The translations under genes were made by a program, and so were the position numbers. Positions 1 through 6,396 of a DNA stretch of 6,631 nt are shown here, piece by piece (the first letter of the stretch is position 1; every line of letters begins with the position of its first letter). This DNA is from Verrucomicrobiales bacterium (GTDB taxonomy: Bacteria; Verrucomicrobiota; Verrucomicrobiia; Verrucomicrobiales; DEV007): contig JAKMGR010000173.1 in assembly GCA_022424805.1 (NCBI GenBank), positions 1 to 6,631 on the forward strand. Direction: 5' to 3'. The notes under the pieces were generated by a model. It saw only the letters and a program-made list of their open reading frames with translations, ran no database searches and was not told where the DNA came from.

Positions 1-1
1 T

Positions 2-883
2 CTTGGGCCCGTCTACCAGCCTTTCCGACCGGATATTTCGCAGATGTTTCCGCGTGAACTTGAGGCGGCAATGAAGGGAGAACTAAATCGTCTCGGGGTG
101 AACGGCAAAGGCATCCAGATGGGGCTCGCCAAAGGGTTAACCATGGGGCGGCTCGAAGAGCGGGCAGACCTGCTGCAAAATCTCGATACACTCAAGCGCG
201 AACTGGATCGAGGCAGCGAGCAGATCGAGGCGATGGATGAGTTTACTCGCCAGGCCATGAACATCATCACATCGGGTCGGCTCGCCAATGCAATGAATTT
301 ATCAAAAGAGGATCCTCGCATCGTCGAACGCTACACGCCGAAAATGAAAGTTCGCGAGCTGGCCGCCGTCACTGCAGAAGGCCCGATGGCTGCCCGCAAA
401 TTGCTGATGGCGCGACGACTGATTGAGGCGGGGGTTCGAGTCGTCAGTGTCTCGATCAGCGATTTCGACACTCATCGAAACAACAACGCACGCATGGCCC
501 AACTCGGCCCCATTTTTGATCATGCTCTCTGGGCACTGATTACCGATCTCAAGGAGCGTGGAATGCTCGACGACGTCACCGTAGTCGCCTGGGGCGAATT
601 CGGTCGCACTCCAAAGGTAAACCTGAACGGAGGCCGCGACCATCTTCCCAAGGTTGCCATGGGCATTCTCGCCGGAGGCGGGATGAATGGCGGCCAGGTC
701 ATTGGCGCGACGGACAAGCTCGCCGGCGAGGCAATTGAACGCCCTGTTCACTACCAGGACGTCATGGCGACCCTTTACCACAATCTCGGGATCGATCCGA
801 AAGCGGCGCAACTCACCGACTCGACCGGACGTCCACTCTACCTGGTCGAGCACGGAGAAGTGATCCGGGAAGCAGTTGGCTAG
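2..883 (+). CDS. DUF1501 family protein, C-terminal part (5' end outside the window)
   Basis: The reading frame is open to the left edge and gives 293 visible residues beginning LGPVYQPFRPD, a segment that lies inside DUF1501 proteins; a usual family member is roughly 430-480 residues, so about a third (with the Tat signal) is missing. Diagnostic motifs are SISDFDTH near 452-475, WGEFGRT near 590-610, GRDH at 632-643, ILAGGGMNGGQVIGATD near 665-714 and RPVHYQDVMATLYHNLGID near 740-796. DUF1501 (PF07394) belongs to the alkaline phosphatase/sulfatase-like superfamily. The Asp and His of FDTH and GRDH are in positions expected for metal ligands, but substrate and activity are unknown for nearly all members. 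The proteins are usually exported by Tat and paired with a cytochrome-type DUF1549/DUF1553 gene, which I would expect just upstream. The protein ends normally at TAG 881-883. No frameshift is seen. Confidence 0.93.
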   Translation, partial: LGPVYQPFRPDISQMFPRELEAAMKGELNRLGVNGKGIQMGLAKGLTMGRLEERADLLQNLDTLKRELDRGSEQIEAMDEFTRQAMNIITSGRLANAMNLSKEDPRIVERYTPKMKVRELAAVTAEGPMAARKLLMARRLIEAGVRVVSVSISDFDTHRNNNARMAQLGPIFDHALWALITDLKERGMLDDVTVVAWGEFGRTPKVNLNGGRDHLPKVAMGILAGGGMNGGQVIGATDKLAGEAIERPVHYQDVMATLYHNLGIDPKAAQLTDSTGRPLYLVEHGEVIREAVG

Positions 884-890
884 TCAGTTT

Positions 891-902
891 ACTTTTAAAA
901 GT
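891..902. repeat. 12-bp perfect palindrome at the convergent gene ends
   Basis: ACTTTTAAAAGT is a perfect palindrome lying between the DUF1501 stop and the end of the TIM-barrel gene, and it contains the latter's TAA stop (895-897 on the minus strand). It is AT-only apart from its ends and has no loop, so it is a poor intrinsic terminator. It may be a chance arrangement. No other terminator is visible in the 11 bp between the two stop codons. Confidence 0.4.
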
Positions 903-1815
903 GCTCCCGCAACATCGCCAGCGATTTCGGAATCCCCTCCAGAGGATCTGCGTTCCCCTCGAACTCCAGTGACACCCAGCCACTAAATCCGGCCGTGTGA
1001 AGAATCTTCGCAATACGCCCGTAGTCGAGATCGAGCTCATACCAACGTCCGCCGCCGAAATAGGTTTTCGCCTGGAGCAGAACGGTTTGTGGCGCGAGCT
1101 GCTCCAGCCTATCGTAGGGATCCTCGAGAAAATTCCCCGTATCGAGAGTGACTTCAAGCCAGGGAGAATTCACAGCATCGACGACCCGCTTCACCCCCTC
1201 AGGCGTTCGACCGAGTCCCCAGTGGTTTTCCAGCCCCATTACGACGCCTCGCTTCTCGGCTTCGCGTGCGAGAACTTCATAGGCTGCGATGGTCCACTTG
1301 TAGGCATCCTCCTCGTTGTAGCCTTCGATCGGTTTCTCCGCACCGCGGTTGGCCATCAGTTCGTTGAAATTTTTCGAAGTTCCCCATGTCCCTGAATTCA
1401 CCCGCATCGTCGGAATTCCAAGCCGGTAGGACTGTTCGAGACAATCAATGGTGTGGTCGATATTTCTCTGCCTCTTCTCTGCGTCAGGAGAAAGAAATCC
1501 CTGGTGTGTCGAATACCCCATCAGCGGAACCCCTGCCAGAAAAGCATGTCGTTTGATTTTCTGCAGGGCTGCATTGTCGGTGGAAACAAGTTGGCGCTGA
1601 AGAATTTCGAGCCCATCGAATCCCATTCGCGCTGCGTGATCCAGACAAACCTCGAGAGGTCGATACTCTTCCCTGTGGAATGCCCAGAAAGAATAGGAAG
1701 ACACCCCGATTGGATTGCGTTCCCGAACGGGTTTGCTGTCCGCATGAGCGATTCCAGTGATCAAACCGCTTCCCAAAACGGATCCGGTGGCGGCAAAAAA
1801 CTTACGGCGATTCAT
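895..1815 (-). CDS. Tat-exported TIM-barrel protein, sugar phosphate isomerase/epimerase family
   Basis: 306 residues from the ATG at 1813-1815, chosen because it begins MNRRKFFAATGSVLGSG, a twin-arginine signal with likely cleavage after AHA (residues 23-25). In-frame ATGs at 1824 and 1857 would only add an unlikely N-terminal extension. The rest matches the AP-endonuclease-2/xylose-isomerase-like TIM barrel (PF01261): GVSSYSFWAF (37-46), MGFDGLEIL (64-72), GIPTMRVNSGTWG (133-145), VVMGLENHWG (191-200), EVTLDTGNF (221-229), LLQAKTYFGGG (246-256) and WVSLEFEG (280-287). Candidate metal ligands are E196, D225 and E284. The position before Ala-Lys that is often the His ligand is Gln248. Characterised relatives isomerise or epimerise sugars, act in inositol metabolism, or handle 3-keto sugars; the substrate here cannot be read from sequence. 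The gene is convergent with DUF1501 and divergent from the cytochrome gene, so it is probably its own transcription unit. Confidence 0.9.
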   Translation of the reverse strand: MNRRKFFAATGSVLGSGLITGIAHADSKPVRERNPIGVSSYSFWAFHREEYRPLEVCLDHAARMGFDGLEILQRQLVSTDNAALQKIKRHAFLAGVPLMGYSTHQGFLSPDAEKRQRNIDHTIDCLEQSYRLGIPTMRVNSGTWGTSKNFNELMANRGAEKPIEGYNEEDAYKWTIAAYEVLAREAEKRGVVMGLENHWGLGRTPEGVKRVVDAVNSPWLEVTLDTGNFLEDPYDRLEQLAPQTVLLQAKTYFGGGRWYELDLDYGRIAKILHTAGFSGWVSLEFEGNADPLEGIPKSLAMLREHF

Positions 1816-1940
1816 TGCCTGCATCTTTTCATTTATCAAATCCGCACGCAATGCCAAAGCACTCTAAGATCCTCGTGAATCCCCCAATTACGCCGTCAGT
1901 AATACTCGACATCTCGACTCGTTACCCGCATCTTTCCGGC
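1816..1940. promoter_or_regulatory. Divergent intergenic region between the TIM-barrel and cytochrome genes
   Basis: This 125-bp gap must carry promoters for both directions if the start choices given here are right. I see no strong pair of -35 and -10 boxes. On the minus strand TTGGCA (1852-1857) stands about 15 bp from ATAAAT (1831-1836), and on the plus strand TAATAC (1900-1905) is an isolated -10-like sequence. Both are weak. The cytochrome reading frame continues open through this region to 1815, so part of it could be coding if an earlier start (ATG 1851) is used. Confidence 0.3.
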
Positions 1941-3986
1941 GTGAATCAGAAAGTCTTCGCGGCCCTTTTACTCCTTCTCCCATGCTCCGACTTCGGCGTG
2001 GCGCAAGATGTGTTTTCGGATCAAATTCAGCCACTATTTCAAGAGCACTGCATTCGCTGTCACGGCGAGAAGGGCAAGGTGAAGGGCAAGGTAAATCTCC
2101 TTGAAATCACTGACCTAAAATCCTTGCAGGCGGATGCCGAACTTCTCGAAGAAGTCCTCGATGCGATCGAATACGAGGAGATGCCACCAGAGGACGAGCC
2201 GCAGCCCACTGCGACACAGAGAATCAAACTCGCCCCCGTCCTGCGAAAGCTGCTACACGAAGCGAGCGCCGATCCGAATGCGGTTCCGCAAGCTCCGATC
2301 CGTCGTATGAATCGCTTTCAATACAGCAATGCGGTAAAGGATCTGTTTCAGCTCAATGTCCAGGTTTTCACCCTTCCCGAAAAAATGCTGCGGGAGCATG
2401 GAAGCTACTTTGAGCCTGCCACTGGGAAAATGCCGGACCAGGTAAAAGTCGGCAGCCGCCCTCTCGGGAAATCGCAGCTCATCGAACCACGACTTGCCGG
2501 AGTCGCCGCGTTCCCCCAGGACCTCAGGGCCGAACATGGATTTGACAACCGCGGGGATCACCTTTCCCTGTCACCTCTGCTCCTGGAATCGTTTCTCACT
2601 CTAAGCCGCTCGATATTGGAGAGCCCGGACTTCAATGAAAAAACAGTCGGCATCTGGAAGAGTTTTTTCGCAGTAGCGACCGATCCGGGAGGTGATAAAT
2701 TCCTCGAGAGCGAGATTGAGGGTCGCCTGCGAACCTTCCTGACACGTGCCTTTCGCACCCCTATCGACGAACCAACACTCGAACGTTACAAAGCCCACGT
2801 CCTTACTCGGATCGCAGATGGATCAAACCCAGACGACGCGATGAAAGCGGCTGCCTCTGCTGCGATTGCCTCGCCCCGTTTTCTTTACCTCTACGACGGA
2901 GCCAGTCAGAGAGCCGGTGAGGTCATCAACGATCTCGAACTAGCATCCCGACTTTCATTTTTTCTCTGGGGAAGCATCCCCGATCAGGAATTGCTCGATG
3001 CCGCCATCGACGGAAAGCTCAGCAATGAGGCCATTCTAACCTCTCAGCTGGAACGAATGCTTGACGACAAAAAGCTGAAACGATTTTGCGACAGCTTTCC
3101 CGTCCAGTGGCTGCAGATAGAACACATCATTACTGCAGTGCCCGACCCGAAAACACATCCCGAATTCTACTTCGCCAAGTATCGGGCCAGTATGCACATG
3201 ATGCTGGAGCCGCTGCTTCTCTTTGAAACCGTTCTTATTGAAAATCGTCCTGTCCTAGATCTCATCGATCCTGATTTCAGCTACCGAAGCGACTTGCTGA
3301 AGAGCTGGTATGCCACGGGGAAACGAGGAAGCAAAACGCCACCCACCACGATCCCTTTCGATCGAGTCGCTCTGACCGACCGGCGGGAAGGCGGTGTCAT
3401 CACGAACGCGGCCGTCATGACAATGACATCCAACGCGACACGCACCCAGCCCATCACGCGCGGAGCCTGGCTGACTTCCGTCATTTTCAACGATCCACCG
3501 GAGCCTCCACCTGCCGACATCCCGCCACTTCCTGAAAAGCCCGATTCAGGACAGGAAAACATGACCCTGCGCGAGCGCCTCGACGCGCACCGTAAGCACG
3601 AAAGTTGCAAGGGGTGCCATGCCAAGATAGATCCGTTTGGCTTTGCCCTCGAAAACTACGGTCCTACCGGAATCTGGCGCGATGAGTATGAAAACGGTCG
3701 CAAGGTAGATTCCTCGGGGGTTCTTTTTCGAAAACATGAGTTCGACAATCCCGTCGCTTTCAAAGACGCGATTCTCTCAGAGAAAGAACTCTTTGTCAGA
3801 GCCCTGACAGAACATCTTCTTTCTTTCGCACTTGGAAGAGAGATCGCTCCCGCAGACGCTGCCGCGGTTGAGAAAATCGTATTCCAAAGCTCGCCCGAAG
3901 ATTTCGCGTTTCATACCATCCTCCGCGAACTCGTAAAAAGTCGACCTTTCCTTGCCAAATCGAATCCCGTATCGTCTACAGAATGA
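1941..3986 (+). CDS. Secreted c-type cytochrome protein with DUF1587/DUF1595/DUF1592/DUF1588/DUF1585 domains
   Basis: 681 residues from GTG 1941, which starts directly before a Sec signal peptide (hydrophobic VFAALLLLLPC, residues 5-15; likely cleavage near GVA|Q). ATG 1851 is in frame and would give 711 residues with a 30-residue extension before the hydrophobic stretch; TTG 1815 would collide with the divergent gene. Domains in order: PSCyt1-type haem site CIRCH (C37, C40, H41) with a possible axial Met in EEMPPED (M81); DUF1587, RRMNRFQYSNAVKDLF (121-136); DUF1595, LRTFLTRAFRTPIDEPTLERY (263-283); DUF1592, SRLSFFLWGSIPDQELLDAA (336-355); DUF1588, AAVMTMTSNATRTQPITRG (490-508), with a second CKGCH (C556, C559, H560) followed by DPFGFALENYG; DUF1585, FVRALTEHLLSFALGREI (618-635). 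Two CxxCH motifs suggest two covalent haems. This architecture is typical of planctomycete and verrucomicrobial envelope proteins; the function is unproven, with an electron-transfer role inferred. The stop overlaps the next start (ATGA), so the two genes are probably translationally coupled. Confidence 0.92.
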   Translation: MNQKVFAALLLLLPCSDFGVAQDVFSDQIQPLFQEHCIRCHGEKGKVKGKVNLLEITDLKSLQADAELLEEVLDAIEYEEMPPEDEPQPTATQRIKLAPVLRKLLHEASADPNAVPQAPIRRMNRFQYSNAVKDLFQLNVQVFTLPEKMLREHGSYFEPATGKMPDQVKVGSRPLGKSQLIEPRLAGVAAFPQDLRAEHGFDNRGDHLSLSPLLLESFLTLSRSILESPDFNEKTVGIWKSFFAVATDPGGDKFLESEIEGRLRTFLTRAFRTPIDEPTLERYKAHVLTRIADGSNPDDAMKAAASAAIASPRFLYLYDGASQRAGEVINDLELASRLSFFLWGSIPDQELLDAAIDGKLSNEAILTSQLERMLDDKKLKRFCDSFPVQWLQIEHIITAVPDPKTHPEFYFAKYRASMHMMLEPLLLFETVLIENRPVLDLIDPDFSYRSDLLKSWYATGKRGSKTPPTTIPFDRVALTDRREGGVITNAAVMTMTSNATRTQPITRGAWLTSVIFNDPPEPPPADIPPLPEKPDSGQENMTLRERLDAHRKHESCKGCHAKIDPFGFALENYGPTGIWRDEYENGRKVDSSGVLFRKHEFDNPVAFKDAILSEKELFVRALTEHLLSFALGREIAPADAAAVEKIVFQSSPEDFAFHTILRELVKSRPFLAKSNPVSSTE

Positions 3987-5323
3987 AGTCCCACTCCCGT
4001 CGATCATTTCTCCGTGGAATCGGAGGTACCTCACTGAGCCTGCCCTTCCTCGAGAGCCTCAGTGCGGCATCGGTCACACCTGCAACTCGACTCGCGATTT
4101 TCTACGTTCCGATTGGCGTCGTAAGGCGTGGGTTTTTCCCAGGCGAGGGACACACAGCCATCCCAAAATTTTCCAGTAACCAGGTAGCTATTAAAGGGCG
4201 CGAGGAAATCGCAATCGGTCGACACGGTCTCCCGACGACACCGACTCTCGAACCTTTGCAAGCCGTAAAAGAGCACGTCACTCTGCTCACAGGCATGGGC
4301 CGGGCTTACCAGGAAGGCACAGATGTCCACGCCCAGTGCGGTTCCTGCTTCCTATCGAGCGCGACGCCCTACTCGGTGAAGGAATCTCCCTACCCACTCG
4401 ATCGAACTCTCGATCAGGTGATTGCCGATCAGGTCGGTCGCGAGACCCCGTTTCGGACTCTTGAATTCAGTTGCAACAGCCATCAGGACAACAAGGAATC
4501 GATCTTTTTCGATAACATCTCTTGGTATGGCACCGACCACGTTGCTCCTTCAATGCGGGATCCACGGAAAGCTTACCAAAGGCTCTTCGGCACGCAGGAG
4601 GTGGAAGCCTACCAGAATATCACTGATCTCGTTCTCGAAGATGCCAAAGTGCTAGAGAAGCAGCTCGGGGCAAGAGATCGAGAAAAATTCGGCGAATACT
4701 ACGAGTCAATCCGCACGATTGAACTGCAGATGGAGCGGCTCGAGAAAATGCGCAGCGAGCTCACTACCATTTCCGTGGAGGAGCCTGCGGCAGCGCGTCT
4801 CCCGCGCGGGGAATACATCCGCCTCATGGGAGACCTCATGGTCGTCGCCCTGCAGACCGGCCTCACCCGCATCGCCACTTTCATGGTAGGACCCGAGCGG
4901 TGGGATACACCATTCACCTTCGATGGTCTCTTCGACAAACCAATGAGCCATCACAAGATGTCTCACAATCAGGACAAGTTTATCGAGCAACTCCAGGAGG
5001 TTGACCGCTTTCATATGGAGCAATATGTCTACCTGATCGACAAGATGGCTTCGATCCGTGAGAAGGATGGCTCAACCCTGCTCGACAATACCATTTTCAC
5101 CTACGGCTCCGGACTCGGTGACGGAGCGACCCACCAATACAGCGATCTCCCAATTATTGTTGCCGGCCGCGGTGGTGGAGTGATTAAGCCTCAGGGTCAT
5201 CACCATCTCTCTGACGGCACTCCTCTCGCCAATCTCTGGCTGACCCAGGCCCAAGCCATGGGCGCCAAGCTCGAACGGTTCGCCGACAGCAGCGGAATGG
5301 TGACTCCCATCATGCGCACCTGA
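3983..5323 (+). CDS. DUF1552 family protein, Tat-exported
   Basis: 446 residues. ATG 3983 overlaps the preceding stop by 4 bp and begins MKSHSRRSFLRGIGG, a twin-arginine motif (RRSFLRG, residues 6-12), with a likely cleavage site in the LSAAS region near 27-30. No Shine-Dalgarno sequence is seen, consistent with coupled translation. The body matches DUF1552 (PF07586): TRLAIFYVPIGVVRRGFFPG (35-54), a VTLLTGMG segment (99-106), TLDQVIADQVG (142-152), DPRKAYQRLFG (193-203), a helical charged stretch (about 205-262), and near the C-terminus the hallmark FTYGSGLGDGATHQYSDLPI (372-391) and VAGRGGG, then PLANLWLTQAQAMG (414-427). The family resembles DUF1501 in having a metal-dependent-hydrolase-like C-terminal half, but no activity is established. 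DUF1592-DUF1552 pairs recur in planctomycetes and verrucomicrobia, so the two proteins probably act together outside the cytoplasm. Length is normal for the family and no damage is visible. Confidence 0.93.
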   Translation: MKSHSRRSFLRGIGGTSLSLPFLESLSAASVTPATRLAIFYVPIGVVRRGFFPGEGHTAIPKFSSNQVAIKGREEIAIGRHGLPTTPTLEPLQAVKEHVTLLTGMGRAYQEGTDVHAQCGSCFLSSATPYSVKESPYPLDRTLDQVIADQVGRETPFRTLEFSCNSHQDNKESIFFDNISWYGTDHVAPSMRDPRKAYQRLFGTQEVEAYQNITDLVLEDAKVLEKQLGARDREKFGEYYESIRTIELQMERLEKMRSELTTISVEEPAAARLPRGEYIRLMGDLMVVALQTGLTRIATFMVGPERWDTPFTFDGLFDKPMSHHKMSHNQDKFIEQLQEVDRFHMEQYVYLIDKMASIREKDGSTLLDNTIFTYGSGLGDGATHQYSDLPIIVAGRGGGVIKPQGHHHLSDGTPLANLWLTQAQAMGAKLERFADSSGMVTPIMRT

Positions 5324-5374
5324 CAGGGTTGCATGCATGACCTGCCCCTGTTGGGTGGATGACTCAACCCTGTT
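5322..5374 (+). terminator. Terminator-like inverted repeat after the DUF1552 gene
   Basis: ACAGGGTT (5323-5330) pairs perfectly with AACCCTGT (5366-5373), extendable by a G-U pair, and is followed by TTGATTT. The loop of 35 nt is long, but CAGGG (5324-5328) can also pair with CCCTG (5346-5350), giving a tighter alternative hairpin. The 5' arm begins at the DUF1552 stop codon. Position, stem and the T-rich following sequence fit an intrinsic terminator closing the cytochrome-DUF1552 unit, though the T run is interrupted. Confidence 0.45.
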
Positions 5375-5415
5375 TGATTTAACTGCATCTACCTGCAGAA
5401 CGGACTTCCCCGCCC

Positions 5416-6378
5416 ATGATCAAACTTCCCTTTCCCCCACTCGCGATAACAGTACAGCTCGCCACACTCGTGCTCAACCCAATTGCCGCTGAAGAAGAAG
5501 AAACAACTTCATCACAATCTCTATTCGACGGGAAAAGCCTCGCTGGCTGGCACAAACAACATGAGAAGGGCCAGCATGGCACGGGCGGAAACTGGGGCGT
5601 CACGGAGGACGGACTGCTCTTTGGTGAACAGGACCCGCCCGGATCGGGAAATGGAGGCTTGCTGCTGAGCGATGAGAAATTTTCTGAATTCGAACTCGAA
5701 CTTTCCCTGCGTCCCGACTGGGGTCCTGACAGTGGTGTCTTTGTGAGAACTGATGAACGAGGTCAGGGCTGGCAGATCTACGTCGATCATCACGACAACG
5801 GAAACATCGCCCACCTTCGCCTCGAAACGAAGCCCTACAGCGTTGCCTTTCGCCCCTTCATGTTTTCCCGGATTGATCCTGACAAACCAGCCCTCTCCAT
5901 GGTTCCCGACTCACGCCCCGAGAATCTCGAAGAAGGTGTCTATGAAGAAAGCTGCACGCCGGAAGAATTTCTGAAAGTCTGGATAGCCGATGGTTGGAAC
6001 CGCTTGAAGATTCGTGTAACGGGCGGTCACCTGCCTATCATCGAAACCTGGGTCAATGATTTCAAAGTCTGCCGCTTCGATGCTTCAAAAACGAAGCATG
6101 CCAAGTTTGACCCCGAAAAAGCCAAGGAGGTCGTGGGCTTGACCGGATCCATAGGGCTGCAGGTCCACGGAGGCAAGGGCTGGCAGTCCGGAGAAAGAGT
6201 TTACTGGAAAGATATACGGGTCCGGCGTCTGCGAGGAGCAAAGCTCCTCAATCTTAATCTTGCTCCTAACCTTGATCTTGCTCCTAACCTTGATCTTGCT
6301 CCTAATCTTGATCTTGATCTTACCTCTTGCGTAAACGGACCAAGCAAAGGCATTCGCAGGAAGGAAGATCAAGAGTAA
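5416..6378 (+). CDS. Exported DUF1080 protein (3-keto-disaccharide hydrolase family) with repeat-encoded C-terminal tail
   Basis: 320 residues. ATG 5416 is chosen because it starts a Sec-type signal (MIKLPFPPLAITVQLATLVL, likely cleavage after PIAA near residue 25); no Shine-Dalgarno sequence is evident. Residues 36-272 match DUF1080 (PF06439), a concanavalin-like beta-sandwich: SLFDGKSLAGW (35-45), NWGVTEDGLLFG (59-70), FELELSLRPDWGPDSGVFVR (92-111), GWQIYVDHHDNGNIAH (118-133), WNRLKIRVTGG (194-204), TWVNDFKV (211-218), GSIGLQVHGG (244-253) and YWKDIRVRRL (263-272). Characterised members hydrolyse 3-keto-glycosides; many are untested, so the activity here is inferred. Family members normally end right after the last beta strand. 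This one continues for 48 residues, including three LAPNLD units and a basic end, KGIRRKEDQE, encoded by a hexamer repeat and its inverted arm. It follows the DUF1552 gene by 92 bp with a likely terminator between, and is convergent with the TPR gene. Confidence 0.9.
   Translation: MIKLPFPPLAITVQLATLVLNPIAAEEEETTSSQSLFDGKSLAGWHKQHEKGQHGTGGNWGVTEDGLLFGEQDPPGSGNGGLLLSDEKFSEFELELSLRPDWGPDSGVFVRTDERGQGWQIYVDHHDNGNIAHLRLETKPYSVAFRPFMFSRIDPDKPALSMVPDSRPENLEEGVYEESCTPEEFLKVWIADGWNRLKIRVTGGHLPIIETWVNDFKVCRFDASKTKHAKFDPEKAKEVVGLTGSIGLQVHGGKGWQSGERVYWKDIRVRRLRGAKLLNLNLAPNLDLAPNLDLAPNLDLDLTSCVNGPSKGIRRKEDQE
6233..6249 (+). repeat. Perfect 7-bp hairpin inside the DUF1080 3' end
   Basis: GAGGAGC, an AAA loop, then GCTCCTC form a perfect GC-rich hairpin directly after the codons for the conserved IRVRRL end of the DUF1080 domain. 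It is followed by AATCTTAATCTT, which is only partly T-rich. It has the shape and place of an old intrinsic terminator now lying inside the open reading frame. The reading as a former terminator is inferred; the hairpin itself is seen directly. Confidence 0.55.
6247..6324 (+). repeat. Degenerate CTTGAT-type hexamer array, with three 18-bp tandem copies
   Basis: Thirteen contiguous hexamers run through the end of the DUF1080 gene: CTCAAT, CTTAAT, then CTTGCT-CCTAAC-CTTGAT repeated three times (6259-6276, 6277-6294, 6295-6312; the third copy differs by one base, CCTAAT), then CTTGAT and CTTACC. The period keeps the reading frame, so it encodes (LAPNLD)x3 with flanking Leu/Asn/Asp residues. The sense strand is pyrimidine-rich. 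On the antisense strand it reads as Lys/Ile/Arg/Ser dipeptide repeats, which accounts for an apparent antisense ORF there. Confidence 0.85.
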
Positions 6379-6391
6379 GAACGAGATCAAG
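6307..6391. repeat. Long imperfect inverted repeat between convergent genes, possible bidirectional terminator
   Basis: The last hexamers of the array (6307-6329) can pair with 6370-6391. The pairs are 8 bp (6307-6314 with 6384-6391), then a G-U and a G-C pair, one mismatch, 6 bp (6318-6323 with 6375-6380), a bulged C at 6324, and 5 bp (6325-6329 with 6370-6374), around a 40-nt loop. On the minus strand the right arm (6364-6391) reads CTTGAT, CTCGTT, CTTACT, CTTGAT, CTTC, so it is the same hexamer family inverted. The arm contains the DUF1080 stop TAA (6376-6378) and ends 6 bp before the TPR gene's stop. No T tract follows on either strand, so a terminator role is only possible, not shown. 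Confidence 0.6.
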
Positions 6392-6396
6392 AGTCT

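Noticed and set aside
302..853. Minus-strand ORF of 183 residues
   Set aside because: It lies entirely opposite the DUF1501 gene, whose motifs are clear; the antisense translation resembles no family I know.
884..902. Intrinsic terminator between the DUF1501 and TIM-barrel genes
   Set aside because: The ACTTTTAAAAGT palindrome has no loop and no GC-rich stem, so it cannot form a stable terminator hairpin.
997..1878. Two plus-strand ORFs (132 and 141 residues) opposite the TIM-barrel gene
   Set aside because: They are shadows of a minus-strand gene with full-length domain matches and a Tat signal; neither has recognisable motifs.
6085..6390. Minus-strand ORF of 101 residues rich in KIKIRSK repeats
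   Set aside because: It is the antisense reading of the hexamer array and of DUF1080 coding sequence; its low-complexity composition comes from the 6-bp period, and the plus-strand gene is well supported by family motifs.
6247..6391. CRISPR-like repeat
   Set aside because: The units are contiguous 6/18-bp tandem repeats without spacers, in a coding sequence and with an inverted arm; no cas gene is present.
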